DNA of 49,209 nt from an uncultured bacterium (GCA_902776645.1 CACYQT010000019.1:1-49209), one strand, 5' to 3'; positions 24,135 to 34,382 are shown, counted from the stretch's first letter. Notes: generated from the letters alone by a model not told the origin. Numbers and translations are program-made.

Positions 24135-25183
24135 TTCATGATCATCCTGACAATGGGGAAATAGAAAAATCTGAAATAAGCGTCGGCCAAATGGAAGTCA
24201 TGCTTTTGCGCAGCCTGCTTCACCAACGGAATCGCCAACCGCTTAGGCAGGCTGGTTTTTTCAGCTATTTTACGGAAACGCTCCCATTTGCTCTCGCCTC
24301 CCATGACATTATCCAACGCCTGTATCCGGACATCCCCTTCGAACTTCGCGACATACTGGGGATTGAAAAAATACCAGTATATCATGGAAACCCATTGGTT
24401 GCGCCATACATTCAGCACATCCTCCGGTATATCATGGGTGTCATGGAAATCAAATTGCATATTGACGATTTTTGAAAAATCCATGAGCAGCTTCGGCGAA
24501 CAGGCGCTCTGCACGGAGCCTCCCCAGCGGCGGTAGTTGTAGAATTCAAAATCCAAAGCACTCACCTTTTCAGCATAGAACCAAACGCGTGGCGTCCATT
24601 CCGTGTCCTCCTGCTGGCATCCATGCGCGAAATACAAATCATGAGCCCGCAAAAACTCCGTCCTGCAAATATTGAGCACCTGATAATTCTGTGCACGACC
24701 GACTTTCACGATCAGCTGCCGCCCCGTGATGACTTTTCCTTCATCGGCTTTGCTGATGTTGGAGAAACGTCTTGTCACTTGAAAACTTCCATCCTCCTTC
24801 TGGAACATTTCCTTTCCTGACGTCAGAAGCACATCCAGCCCGCCGCATGCGTCTATCGTCTTCGCAAAAACTTCCAGCGACTGCGGTTCAATCCAGTCAT
24901 CGCCATCGACGAACACCACGTACTCCCCTTTCGCCTCCCGTATGCCATAATTGTAAGAAGCGGAACCAGAACCACTTTTCGGCAAAGAAACTGCCGTGAA
25001 CCGAGCGTCCTCACGACTGATCTCCTGACAACGTTCCAAAGACCTGTCCCTTGATTCCTCAACCACCAGAATGCATTCGAAATCGCCGAAAGTCTGCGCT
25101 TTCAGCGATTCCACCATTTTGTCAATGAATGGTTCCGACTGATATGCAGGAGTAATAATTGTAAACTTGGGCTTGTTTTCCAT
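24131..25183 (-). CDS. Family 2 glycosyltransferase, paralogue of the next gene
   Basis: 350 residues. FTIITPAYQSEPFIDKMVES and YVVFVDGDDWIEPQ are the GT2 fold and metal site; QQEDTEWTPRVWFYAEK is the acceptor-side motif shared with the neighbouring paralogue. The ending SLPKRLAIPLV...YFRFFYFPIVRMI is amphipathic. It lies about 104 bp after the flippase gene in the same direction and is coupled to the following gene by a 4-nt overlap, so flippase and two transferases form one unit. No signal peptide. Confidence 0.9.
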   Translation of the reverse strand: MENKPKFTIITPAYQSEPFIDKMVESLKAQTFGDFECILVVEESRDRSLERCQEISREDARFTAVSLPKSGSGSASYNYGIREAKGEYVVFVDGDDWIEPQSLEVFAKTIDACGGLDVLLTSGKEMFQKEDGSFQVTRRFSNISKADEGKVITGRQLIVKVGRAQNYQVLNICRTEFLRAHDLYFAHGCQQEDTEWTPRVWFYAEKVSALDFEFYNYRRWGGSVQSACSPKLLMDFSKIVNMQFDFHDTHDIPEDVLNVWRNQWVSMIYWYFFNPQYVAKFEGDVRIQALDNVMGGESKWERFRKIAEKTSLPKRLAIPLVKQAAQKHDFHLADAYFRFFYFPIVRMIMK

Positions 25184-25287
25184 TGTAGATCATTATTCTT
25201 TTTCTTGTTTTTTCCTCACGAGGCCAAAGCCATTCAACCATGTGAAACTAGCAAGTCAGAAAGTCAAAATTAAAATTCTTGTCGTTT

Positions 25288-26829
25288 TCATGCCCCTCCC
25301 TTCTTGCGGAAAACCACTTTTTTCAACACTGCCATTGCATCTTCGCGGAACACCGCAAGGAGAAGACCAATGGAAATGGCCATTGAGACAACACCTTTCA
25401 CAAAGAAGCCATGCAAGCCATCAAGCGGGATAGCATAGGTCCCCCCCCATGTCGCTCCGCTGAACAGCACGGCCAGTAGCAGATATTTCGTCTGTTCCCG
25501 CCAATAGTATATAGCTTCTCGCTTGCCAAAGAAAGCCGTAAACACAGCGTATGACTCCCATGGCATCTGAATGAAGATATCTGTCAGAAGCGTCGCCAAT
25601 AATACGCCGTCCAGCTTGTATTCATCAGGAAAAACATTGATGAATGTCAAGTTCAATACTAGATTCGCAATGCCTGCGACCACTGCCTTCCATTTATCCG
25701 GTTGCCAAAGTGCCGCAGCATTCTTGAACATGCGCAATGTCTCGCGTGACTGCATTTCATAGAACCAGATGACCATCAAAAGCGGTGTCAGAAAATGACG
25801 TATCAGCGTCGGGTCATTTTTTGTCCATATAATCATAAACGGCTGATATAACGCCAAAAGCATCGCCCCCCCCCATAGAATAATGCACATCAGCAGTCGA
25901 TGCGCCTTCATGAGAAGCTTGAAATTCTCCTCTTTGGATTCCGTGTAGATCCTATTGCCGAATCCTCCAAGCATTGAATAACACAATCCGCCGGCCATGG
26001 ATGCCACAGAGTCTCTGATATGCCCGTAACTTCCATATGAGGCAACAGATGTAAGCCCCAGAAATGACGAAATGACGACTGTATCAAATGAATTAGACAT
26101 CACCGCACCAATCTTATGCATGAAAATCGCCTTGACATCAGAAATAATACGTTTGATGTCCTGCGAAGGCAATTTTCCGCGAGGAACCATTTCAGGATAA
26201 TATTTTCTTGAGGCTACCATCACACTTATGTTGTTAAGCAACGCGCATGCAATGAGTACCAGTACATAGTGGTAATAATTATGTGTCAGACATAAGACCA
26301 CACAAGACAGGATAAACTCCGTACCCCCAGTGGCAATGCCAATATAGGTCGTGATATCGCCACGGTGATGCGCGGCAAAAACCGCCCCCCGGTAGGCAAA
26401 GAAAAAATATCCAATGGCGGTCTTCAATAGAAACATCAAATACAGGATGTATAGATTCACATCCGCCGGAACATGGCCATGAATGAAATGTTTCAAAAAG
26501 GGCATAACGCATAAACCACTGATGAAGATAAACGCCCCGACAAATTGATAGACCTTCTTGAAGAAATGCAGATAAGCGCAAAGCAGTTCATTGTTATCTT
26601 CGGCGACGGGCTTGTACATGTAGCAGACAATCGCATTGCCGAATCCTAATTCCGACAGCATCAGCATGCCCAGAATGGAAAAAAACAACCCGTTCAGTCC
26701 CAGATACTCAGATCCGAGAATCCACAAGAATAATGTTTTGCGCAAAAACGGGAAAACAGTCGCCACGCACTGGCTAATGAAATAAGCAATCGCGTTCCGT
26801 TTTGTATTCTTTATAAAATCAAGTTTCAT
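25288..26829 (-). CDS. Wzx-type polysaccharide flippase (MOP superfamily)
   Basis: 513 residues with about 12-14 predicted membrane segments. The opening KNAIAYFISQ-like KRNAIAYFISQCVATVFPFLRKTLFLWILG and GLNGLFFSILGMLMLSELGFGNAI are typical of Wzx/PST flippases, which move lipid-linked repeat units across the inner membrane. SQDIKRIISDVKAIFMHKIGAVM is the conserved mid-loop. It is first in a unit with two glycosyltransferases. The 180-bp AT-rich region upstream (26830-27009) has TTGTCA with TAAATT at 16 bp on this strand as a weak promoter candidate. No Wzy polymerase is seen in the window. Confidence 0.9.
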   Translation of the reverse strand: MKLDFIKNTKRNAIAYFISQCVATVFPFLRKTLFLWILGSEYLGLNGLFFSILGMLMLSELGFGNAIVCYMYKPVAEDNNELLCAYLHFFKKVYQFVGAFIFISGLCVMPFLKHFIHGHVPADVNLYILYLMFLLKTAIGYFFFAYRGAVFAAHHRGDITTYIGIATGGTEFILSCVVLCLTHNYYHYVLVLIACALLNNISVMVASRKYYPEMVPRGKLPSQDIKRIISDVKAIFMHKIGAVMSNSFDTVVISSFLGLTSVASYGSYGHIRDSVASMAGGLCYSMLGGFGNRIYTESKEENFKLLMKAHRLLMCIILWGGAMLLALYQPFMIIWTKNDPTLIRHFLTPLLMVIWFYEMQSRETLRMFKNAAALWQPDKWKAVVAGIANLVLNLTFINVFPDEYKLDGVLLATLLTDIFIQMPWESYAVFTAFFGKREAIYYWREQTKYLLLAVLFSGATWGGTYAIPLDGLHGFFVKGVVSMAISIGLLLAVFREDAMAVLKKVVFRKKGGA

Positions 26830-27009
26830 TTATCCATCAACACAGTATTAACCAGAACCTCCCCTATTTCGACTTCTTCTGTCTAGATTTCGAATCTATA
26901 AATTGTTAATTTACATCAAATTCGTCAATTGACAAAACATTTAAGCCCAAATATCCAATCCATTTTTCATCAAATTATATTTTCATAAGATTATATGATT
27001 ATAACATAT

Positions 27010-28659
27010 CTATTCACGGAACACCGCCACCGCGTGGTTCGGCGCCATAGCGCGGTTGTAAGCGAAAAACAATGTCCGTTCGTCCAATGGAAGCCGCCAA
27101 AGCCGCGTCCCGTCACGATGGACATGGCCCGCGTCACCCCATACACACTCCGCGTCAACGGGCAGGTCATGGGCCAACGAAGCGCGAAGGCCAGGACCGC
27201 GTCCCGTCGGAAACGCCTCTGTCATCCAGGCTATCGCCAACTCGTCCAAAGACTTGGGACATTCAATTCCATGAAGGAATTCGTCCAACAATTCAAAACG
27301 ATGGCGCAAAGCCAACGGCTGCGACAGCGTCTCCGCTTCACGTTCTTCGCACCACGACAATAGTTTCCGCAACGAGTCCTCTTTTTCCAAAACCATTGTC
27401 CGAAACGTCTTGCGCAACGGGGCGGCATTATGGAAACGGTCGAGTATCTTCGAAAGATGGCGGCAATGGCGCATGGCCTCCGGATCCATCGTCGGAGTCG
27501 CCATCACATCATACGGCGGATCGGGGCTGAAAATGATTCCACGCGAAGCCGCCTCTTTGCGCAACTGCGTTCCGGGCAATATCTTCAGGACTTCCATCTG
27601 CACTTCGCCCGGCCCGATCCTTACCAGTTGTTCCGCATCGGAGACGACATCGTCCAACGTCTGCTCAGGAAGTCCGGTCAATAAGTCACAATGCGTTTCA
27701 AACGAACGGATTCCAACTAAAAATGACAATCCTTCCAACGCCGCGGCCGTATCCGTGCTACGACCTACAGCCAGCAAAGACGCATGGTTCAATGTCTGGA
27801 TGCCCGATTCGATGTGCAGCAGGCCAGGCGGTGCCTTCAGCAATTCCCCCCGCACTTCCTTGCCGAGCACCCCCGGATGGATTTCCAGATGAAAACGCAT
27901 GGTGGGAAACTCCTCTCGGAACATCCGCAGCAAGGCAGCGCCGCGCGAATCCGGCATGTTGAACGTCCTGTCCAACATCCGCACTTCCTTCACGCCGCAG
28001 TCTCGCAAATGCGCAAGTTCCTCCCGCACAGTATCCAATGAACGCAACCGGACATTTGTCCGGCTGCTTGTGCAATACGTGCAGCCCATTGGGCAGCCGC
28101 GAGACGTCTCCAGTTGCACAAAGGGCTTGCCGAATTCATAAAAAGCATGACGACACGGGATCGACGATGTCGCCCAATCCGTCATCAGCCCGGCTTGGCC
28201 GTTATCCGCAACCGTCCCGTCCGCAAGACGATACAATAGTCCGGGAACGCCCGCCAGATCCGCGCCTGTTTTCAACCGCTCCAGCAGGACGGGCATGATC
28301 GGCTCCCCTTCCCCGCGGCACGCAAAATCCACGGAAGGGGTTGTCTTCAAAAGTTCGACGGCACCATCGCCAAGATTCTCCGGACCGCCGACAGCGATCC
28401 GCACATCCGATTTAAGGCATTTCACGCGTTTCAGAATATCAAGCGTCAAATCACGGTTGAACAGATACAGCGATGCACAGACCAGATCCGGCTCTTTCGC
28501 GACAACCTTCCGCGCAATTTCAAATGGGTCATCCCCCAACACGCCGTCAACACGCTCCCATTCCCAGCCGGACACATTCGCGCAGGCATTCGCCAAAAGC
28601 GGCAGTGCCAAGGACGAATGGGAATACGACGATTGAATGCCCAACCAAACTAGCCGCAT
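27010..28659 (-). CDS. B12-binding-domain radical SAM protein
   Basis: 549 residues. An N-terminal cobalamin-binding-like Rossmann domain (about 1-130, with DLVCASLYLF and IAVGGPENLGDGA) lacks the DxHxxG histidine motif, so any B12 would bind base-off without that ligand. The radical-SAM domain has C189-x3-C193-x2-C196 (RGCPMGCTYC), then EVRMLDRTFN and THCDLLTGLPEQT, as in the MiaB/BchE-like group with a DUF4080-type C-terminus (about 370-549). Such proteins include methyltransferases and cyclases; function here is unknown. It is cytoplasmic. A 32-bp gap separates it from the upstream GHL10 gene, so they may share a transcript. Confidence 0.87.
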   Translation of the reverse strand: MRLVWLGIQSSYSHSSLALPLLANACANVSGWEWERVDGVLGDDPFEIARKVVAKEPDLVCASLYLFNRDLTLDILKRVKCLKSDVRIAVGGPENLGDGAVELLKTTPSVDFACRGEGEPIMPVLLERLKTGADLAGVPGLLYRLADGTVADNGQAGLMTDWATSSIPCRHAFYEFGKPFVQLETSRGCPMGCTYCTSSRTNVRLRSLDTVREELAHLRDCGVKEVRMLDRTFNMPDSRGAALLRMFREEFPTMRFHLEIHPGVLGKEVRGELLKAPPGLLHIESGIQTLNHASLLAVGRSTDTAAALEGLSFLVGIRSFETHCDLLTGLPEQTLDDVVSDAEQLVRIGPGEVQMEVLKILPGTQLRKEAASRGIIFSPDPPYDVMATPTMDPEAMRHCRHLSKILDRFHNAAPLRKTFRTMVLEKEDSLRKLLSWCEEREAETLSQPLALRHRFELLDEFLHGIECPKSLDELAIAWMTEAFPTGRGPGLRASLAHDLPVDAECVWGDAGHVHRDGTRLWRLPLDERTLFFAYNRAMAPNHAVAVFRE

Positions 28660-28691
28660 AATACCATTCGCCCTTTCTTATTCATTATTAA

Positions 28692-31121
28692 TCACTTGCT
28701 CGTGCAGCCCAGACGGAGGCTCGGCAGGACGGCACGCGCGTAATTGTCGAAATTGAACACCGTGTAGCCTTTCAGCCCAAGATCGCGAACGGCCTGGATC
28801 TGTTCGATCATGTTCAACGGATCCTGCGGCTTCGTCCAGCAGGAAAGTCCGATGCCCGGGCACAGTTTCACGTCATGCGCCCAAGCGATCTGCCGTTTGA
28901 CCTTCCCCTTGAAGGCCACGGCGGAATCCACATAATCCATCGGGCAGGCGAAATCCAGCCAGCCGTTACGGCACCACAGCTCCCAGTCCTGTCCGACGCC
29001 GTCGCGGTCGGACATCCAGTTGCCGAACAACGCGGCCGAAATCTGGATCGTCGGACGAAGCGCCTTCGCTTCGTCATGGACGAGTTTCACCAACGCCGTG
29101 ATGTTGTCGCGACGGAACTGCAGCCATTCGTTTTTCAACGCGTCGGAACGCGTATCGGCCGGCCAGTTTTCGACCTTCTTTCCGATACGCTCCTCAAAGC
29201 GTGCGCGGCAGCCGTCGCAGAAGCAACTGGAGCTGTCGGGATAGCGGATATAGTCGAAATGGATGCCATCCAGATCCGGATAATTCCGAACGAGTTCCAG
29301 CATGGCGTCCGCCTCCTGTCGGCGGTTCAGAGGATTCGACGGGCAGAGCCACGTGTCCTTCTGTTCGCCGTTGAACAGCACTTGCGTCCGTTTTTCGGCT
29401 TTCATCTTCTCCACAAACGCCTTGTCCAAATGGCTGCCCATGTTCCAATTGACCTTCCAAACATGGCATTTCACGCCGTACTTCTTGCAAGCGTCCAGAC
29501 ATTGGCGGACTTGGTCGCCCTGTTTCGCGTAATTCGCATATGTCGGAAGAACATCGCTCTTGTAATAGGCCATGCCGCCCCAAAGCATGTTCGGAAGAAT
29601 CGTATTGAAACCGTTGTCCACCAGGAACTTGATGGATTCGTCCCAATTGTTTCCAGGCAGCCCGAACGCGCTATGGCACCAGAATCCGCGCTGTTCGCCC
29701 TCCACAGGCTTCACCTGACGGCACAACGCCTCAATCACCTTGTTCTGAGCGTCTTCGCAAAGTTTGATGCACTCCACCCAACGCGCTTCAGCCAATGCGC
29801 CGCGCGCCTTTTCACGCAACTCAAAAGCCGCGGCCAACGCGCTTTTCGCTTCCATGGACGCGTCTTTCGCAAACTTTGAACGGATGTCCTCAAGCCCAGT
29901 ATAATTCTCAATAACACCAATAGCTTCCAGCCAATTGGCCGCGGATTTCTTCCAAATGTCCGGAGCCAGATAATTTACAAGCGACAGCAGGAACTGCTTG
30001 ACATTCTTGCCGCTGGCGTCGAACCAGACATGTCCGAGAAACACGCCCGCCGACGTCGCGGTAGCGGCCGCAAGACCGCTGTCCGTCCCGTCCGGTTCGC
30101 ACCATTTGGCGATGACTTTTCCAGGGCCTGCCAGCTCCGCGACGGTCGTATGCGGAGAGGCCTGATAGGCGATATCCGGTTGCATTGGAATGGCATCCGC
30201 CGTCGCCTTCATGCCTTGGAAACGCCCCTGCGAACTGCGCTGCCAGCCCATCCTCTTGATGCCAAGCAACTGGTCGACGCCCTTCGCGATGTTGTAGCAG
30301 GCGATGACCTTTCCGCCACGTTTCACAAATGCATCCAATTTCTCTAGCAAACCTTCCGGAACACGCGGATTGTAGGGCAGAACGGCGATTTTCGTCTTCG
30401 CCAACGCCTGTTCCGTCACATCCAGATCCGATGTCGTATAGGCTTCTATTCCCAAATCCTCCAGCGACTGCGCAAAAGCCGCCGCATAAGACGCATAGCC
30501 CTTCGACTCCGGATCATTCGGCGACACGCAGGACGCCGCCATGATCACGAGAACATCCGCGTTCTGGACAGCCGGCCGGATATTGGCAATCGCCGCCACG
30601 GAATCATACTCGTTTTGATTGCGCCATGCGGAGATGCGCACCGTGCTGATCTTTCCCCAACCATCCGGGCTGCCTTCCATACTGGCGTTGGATTTGCTCA
30701 GGACGACATGCTGCCAGCGTCCTATGTGCTTCACACCGAAACTAATGCGATACCAGCCGTTTCCGCTGCGCAAATAGGCGATCAGTTGGCTGGCGGAATC
30801 CAAATCCGCGCAGTAGAAATCGAATTCGATTCCGCGCGCATTGGACAAATCCGCCTTCAATTGGATGTCCCACGACGCACGTTCGGACGTGATGGTCGTG
30901 AAATTCAAGGGCAGTTTCACATAGCCACCTGTTTCAGCCTCGACATACTCCACAGGCGTGGTCCCCCACATCGGCAGAAAAACACGGCGCGCCTCCTCCG
31001 TGTTCTTGAAACGCAGTTCGGGGAAGACATCCGCCGTAGCCTTCGGCGGCGCGGGAATCGTCTGCGCGACCGCCGTCATGCACATCAACGCCAAACCACA
31101 CCATAAAACACGTCTGCTCAT
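28692..31121 (-). CDS. Secreted GHL10-type glycoside-hydrolase-like protein with N-terminal domains
   Basis: 809 residues. A signal peptide (about 1-20) is followed by a carbohydrate-binding-like beta domain (about 30-180, KLPLNFTTITSERASWDIQL). Next is a class-I-glutamine-amidotransferase-like region (about 185-380, ADVLVIMAASCV, KIAVLPYNPRVPEGL), a short helical linker (about 395-465), and a GHL10/DUF187 TIM barrel (about 470-800) with the hallmark LDGIHFDYIRYP and FDNYARAVLPSLRLG. Members cleave or bind glycans outside the cell. The start at 31121 has AAAAGGAG at ideal spacing; a methionine six codons upstream is less likely. It lies 39 bp after ApbE's stop in the same direction. Confidence 0.85.
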   Translation of the reverse strand: MSRRVLWCGLALMCMTAVAQTIPAPPKATADVFPELRFKNTEEARRVFLPMWGTTPVEYVEAETGGYVKLPLNFTTITSERASWDIQLKADLSNARGIEFDFYCADLDSASQLIAYLRSGNGWYRISFGVKHIGRWQHVVLSKSNASMEGSPDGWGKISTVRISAWRNQNEYDSVAAIANIRPAVQNADVLVIMAASCVSPNDPESKGYASYAAAFAQSLEDLGIEAYTTSDLDVTEQALAKTKIAVLPYNPRVPEGLLEKLDAFVKRGGKVIACYNIAKGVDQLLGIKRMGWQRSSQGRFQGMKATADAIPMQPDIAYQASPHTTVAELAGPGKVIAKWCEPDGTDSGLAAATATSAGVFLGHVWFDASGKNVKQFLLSLVNYLAPDIWKKSAANWLEAIGVIENYTGLEDIRSKFAKDASMEAKSALAAAFELREKARGALAEARWVECIKLCEDAQNKVIEALCRQVKPVEGEQRGFWCHSAFGLPGNNWDESIKFLVDNGFNTILPNMLWGGMAYYKSDVLPTYANYAKQGDQVRQCLDACKKYGVKCHVWKVNWNMGSHLDKAFVEKMKAEKRTQVLFNGEQKDTWLCPSNPLNRRQEADAMLELVRNYPDLDGIHFDYIRYPDSSSCFCDGCRARFEERIGKKVENWPADTRSDALKNEWLQFRRDNITALVKLVHDEAKALRPTIQISAALFGNWMSDRDGVGQDWELWCRNGWLDFACPMDYVDSAVAFKGKVKRQIAWAHDVKLCPGIGLSCWTKPQDPLNMIEQIQAVRDLGLKGYTVFNFDNYARAVLPSLRLGCTSK

Positions 31122-31160
31122 CGTCAATCTCCTTTTCAAAAATTGATTGAAACTTGCCTG

Positions 31161-32219
31161 TCAGAACTTCGTGAACGAAACTTCCCCCACCGTCTCCACT
31201 TTCTTTACATTATCGGCATCACAATAGACGAAAACAAACGCAGGGCGAGCCACGCTCGTCTCAGCCAGACGCTCCGCCACCGTTTCGCCGCCGACAAACG
31301 CCGTCGTCGAATACACATCCGACAACGTCGGATTCCGCACAACAACCGTCACGCCGCCAAGCCCTTCCGCGCCACCGCACGGCCGTCCCGTGCGCGGATC
31401 CATCAAATGACCTACTTTCTTTCCCGCAATGATGCGATACCGTTCGTAATCACCACTCGTCGCGATGCAGCAGTCCAACATGTACACCGCACCTACATTC
31501 TCGCCACCAGCTCGCGGATTTCGTACGCCAATTGTATACTTATGCCGCCATTTCGGCGCTTTCTCCGAACAGTAGATGTTGCCGCCCAAATCGATAAGAT
31601 AGGACTTCAGCCCATGCCGCTTCACGACGGCGATGGCCTTGCTCAACGCGAAGCCTTTGGCGATCCCCCCGAAGTCCAGCCGCATGCCGTTCACGCCGAA
31701 ACGGACCGAATGCGCCGTTTCATCCAACGCCAGCTTGTCGAATCCGACCTTCGCCTTCGCCGCCGCGATCTCATCATCCGTCGGCCATGTGGAACGCTTT
31801 GCATGGAAGCCCCACAGGCTCAGCAACGGACCGACCGTCACATCGAACAGCCCGTCGCTGTCCCGCCAGCCGTCGCGTGCGGCCAGCAGTATCTCCCACA
31901 GGATGTCGGAGCATTTCACAGCTTCGTCTGCAGCGCGGCTGTTCAGTTTCGACAATTCGCTTTCTGGATCATACGCGTTCAACGTGTCATGCAACTTTCG
32001 CATCTCGGCGGTCAGCTCGCGAAACACGGCGTCGCCGTCCTCCGCGGCACATTCATGCAGCGTCAGACGGCATTGCGTGTTGAACACCTCGAAATCGCGC
32101 ACATATGATTCGGAAGCCACGCCGTTCAGGCGGGGCGCCCCGCGGAAAAAGCACGCCATGCCGCAAAGCAACAGCGCCAATACCGCCAAACTCGCGATTT
32201 GTTTCACTGCGTTATTCAT
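31161..32219 (-). CDS. apbE: FAD:protein FMN transferase (ApbE family)
   Basis: 352 residues. A hydrophobic export signal (about 1-27), possibly a lipoprotein signal ending at the cysteine in GMACF, is followed by the ApbE fold: LHDTLNAYDPESELSKLN, DVTVGPLLSLWGFH, MRLDFGGIAKGFALSKA, LIDLGGNIYC, IATSGDYERY and HLMDPRTGRP. It attaches FMN from FAD to threonine of exported flavoproteins such as Rnf or Nqr subunits. No such partner is in the window. The stop of the MurU-AmgK gene is 16 bp upstream, so they are co-transcribed. The start at 32219 (MNNAV) is preferred over a TTG two codons earlier. Confidence 0.93.
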   Translation of the reverse strand: MNNAVKQIASLAVLALLLCGMACFFRGAPRLNGVASESYVRDFEVFNTQCRLTLHECAAEDGDAVFRELTAEMRKLHDTLNAYDPESELSKLNSRAADEAVKCSDILWEILLAARDGWRDSDGLFDVTVGPLLSLWGFHAKRSTWPTDDEIAAAKAKVGFDKLALDETAHSVRFGVNGMRLDFGGIAKGFALSKAIAVVKRHGLKSYLIDLGGNIYCSEKAPKWRHKYTIGVRNPRAGGENVGAVYMLDCCIATSGDYERYRIIAGKKVGHLMDPRTGRPCGGAEGLGGVTVVVRNPTLSDVYSTTAFVGGETVAERLAETSVARPAFVFVYCDADNVKKVETVGEVSFTKF

Positions 32220-32235
32220 AACCAAGACGTTTGTA

Positions 32236-34173
32236 TCATCCGTTCGACGACTGGAGCCGCTCTTCCGCCAAGGCCAGGCCTTTCTTCGCCATGTTCAGAA
32301 TGCCCGGATACTGGTCCGCCTCCGTCGCCGCCTCGACCAGCATCTTGAAGCCGGGCACGATGAACTGACGATACCACTCCAGCCCGTCCTTCATCCATAG
32401 CTTGCCGTACGCGCCCAATGCCTGCATGAGACGCTGGCATGCCGCCGCGTAAAGCACGCGGCTCTGCGGCGGGTTGCCGCCCAGTTCATGCACCGTCCGG
32501 TTGTAGCGCCGCCAGACGGCCTGCCGCAACGATGATGGATAGCACTGATACGGATCGTAAAGCAACGAACCCAGATCGTAGGCCGCGCAACCAAGCCGCA
32601 TCCCTTGGAAATCAATGAGATAGACCTGTCCGTCCATGACTTTCACATTCGCGCTTTGCAGATCGCGGTGGATGGGCACCAGCGGTTCGCGAAGCAACAA
32701 CGAACGCATCTCGCAGTAGTCCTCCGCGGCGTCGCCCCACAGTTCCGGATGCTCCAGGCAGCGGTCCAGCATGTTGTTGCGGAAATAGTCGCGCTCCCAG
32801 TCGTACAAGCCTTTCGTGAAGCCCTTCTGCAACGGGAGCTCCTCCAGACGGACCGCCTGGTCGCCACGGACATGCAACAAAGCGATCTGGTCGACGACGT
32901 CATACAACAGATGTTCGCGCATCTGCTCGGAGACGAGATTGATGTCGCTCTGCCCCAAGTCGCTGGAAATCAGTTCGAACGTGTCCGCAAGATGCATCTT
33001 CACGGCGGGCACCTTCAGCCCCAGGCGGAACAGGAAGTCGCCGATGGCCGCGAAACTCGCGTTTTCGCGGCGCTCCGGATTGTAGGCGCACCAGACCCAC
33101 GACTTGTCTTTGTAACGAATCCGCATATACTTGCGGCCGCTTCCCTGCTTCGCCAGATCCTCCAGCGAACATAGATCACGCCGCAGATCCAAACTCTTGA
33201 AAATCCGGTCGTCCGGTTTGCGCGACGCATCGACAGGCTTCGGCGACGGAACATCGTCGCCGACGAAAATGCCGTCCGCATACAACAGCGGGCGCGGCAG
33301 ACGCGTATAGTCCCACAGGACGACGTTGTGCAGATGCGTCCCCTGCGGAACGCCCAGCTCAGAACCGAGCCCGAGCGCGCCCGTGCAGGTCACGCCTTTC
33401 ACTTCCAGATCGAAACGCCGCTGGGCCTGCACCGCCTGCGCCTTGCGGAGCATCGTGTGATACTTCAGCGAGCAGTCCATGATTTCGCTATGCGCGCGGA
33501 TATAGTCTCCCGTCGTCCCCATGTCAGACCAATACACGTCATGGCTCGCCACGACGCCTTCCACTCTCAGCCCCGCGTCAACGGCCTTCTGGTAGGCGTC
33601 GATGATGTCGGGAGCCTCGTTTTCCGGATCCAGAAAATCCAGAATATCGCGACGGAATATATGAATGCCCGCGAACGTGTAGCCATCATGACCGGAGCTG
33701 CGGAATTTCACGACACGGCCGCTCAGATCCAGCGTCACCGTCCGCGGCCCCTTGCCGGGGATAACCAGAGCCGTCACATCCGCATGGCTCGACAGATGCT
33801 GTTCAATCAGCCTCCGCAAGTCATAATCGACGATGACATCGACATTATGAACGAGAATGTTATCTGCCTCCGGAACCAATTTGATGCCTTCCCGCAGGCC
33901 ACCGCCCTGGTTCAGCAGTTTGCTCTCCATGGACACACGGATGTCCCATCCGTATTTCTCCTTCAGACGGCGCGCCGCCTCATAGACGCGATCGCCCTGA
34001 TAGCACGCGTTGACGATGATTTCCTTCATGCCGACTTCGGACAGCACCGAACTCGCCAGTTCCAAAAGCGGCACGCCGCAAAAAGGAACCAGCGCTTTCG
34101 GACGGCTCAACGTCGCCGGACGCAGACGGCGGCCTTCCCCAGCCGCCAATACAAAACCGCAAATGTGACTCAT
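32236..34173 (-). CDS. Fusion of MurNAc-1-phosphate uridylyltransferase and anomeric sugar kinase (MurU-AmgK)
   Basis: 645 residues in two enzymes. The N-terminal nucleotidyltransferase (about 1-235) has LAAGEGRRLRPATLSRPKAL, NVDVIVDYD and YWSDMGTTGDYI. A short hexapeptide-like linker (about 240-300, GLGSELGVPQGTHLHNVVLW) leads to a C-terminal aminoglycoside-phosphotransferase-type kinase (about 330-630) with IHRDLQSANVKV (catalytic D and N) and YLIDFQGMRLG (metal D). In Pseudomonas separate AmgK and MurU convert MurNAc (or GlcNAc) to its 1-phosphate and then to UDP-MurNAc, bypassing MurA. The kinase step precedes the uridylyl step, so the fusion would channel the intermediate. GGAGGA lies before the start. 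Another sugar 1-kinase/pyrophosphorylase is the main alternative. Confidence 0.82.
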   Translation of the reverse strand: MSHICGFVLAAGEGRRLRPATLSRPKALVPFCGVPLLELASSVLSEVGMKEIIVNACYQGDRVYEAARRLKEKYGWDIRVSMESKLLNQGGGLREGIKLVPEADNILVHNVDVIVDYDLRRLIEQHLSSHADVTALVIPGKGPRTVTLDLSGRVVKFRSSGHDGYTFAGIHIFRRDILDFLDPENEAPDIIDAYQKAVDAGLRVEGVVASHDVYWSDMGTTGDYIRAHSEIMDCSLKYHTMLRKAQAVQAQRRFDLEVKGVTCTGALGLGSELGVPQGTHLHNVVLWDYTRLPRPLLYADGIFVGDDVPSPKPVDASRKPDDRIFKSLDLRRDLCSLEDLAKQGSGRKYMRIRYKDKSWVWCAYNPERRENASFAAIGDFLFRLGLKVPAVKMHLADTFELISSDLGQSDINLVSEQMREHLLYDVVDQIALLHVRGDQAVRLEELPLQKGFTKGLYDWERDYFRNNMLDRCLEHPELWGDAAEDYCEMRSLLLREPLVPIHRDLQSANVKVMDGQVYLIDFQGMRLGCAAYDLGSLLYDPYQCYPSSLRQAVWRRYNRTVHELGGNPPQSRVLYAAACQRLMQALGAYGKLWMKDGLEWYRQFIVPGFKMLVEAATEADQYPGILNMAKKGLALAEERLQSSNG

Positions 34174-34376
34174 GCTTTTTCCTCCAACTTATTCGTTGAC
34201 TTTTCACCTTCCACTTTCTATTTTCACGCAATCCGCCACGCTTCGCGACGGGCCGCCTAAAGGTTCAAAGTTGTTTTCAGATTAATCCATATTCAACATA
34301 AATGGTGACGACGCTTTTTCCATTAATTAATAGGATTTTTATTGTTTTTTAACCATGCTTTTTCCATTTTACACGA

Positions 34377-34382
34377 TATAAT
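34377..34382 (+). promoter_or_regulatory. -10 element (TATAAT) of the CBM9-like gene
   Basis: A perfect TATAAT within the palindrome CGATATAATATCG, about 50 bp before the start codon. No good -35 is visible. The 259 bp between the divergent genes hold little else besides two copies of GCTTTTTCCATT. Confidence 0.45.
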
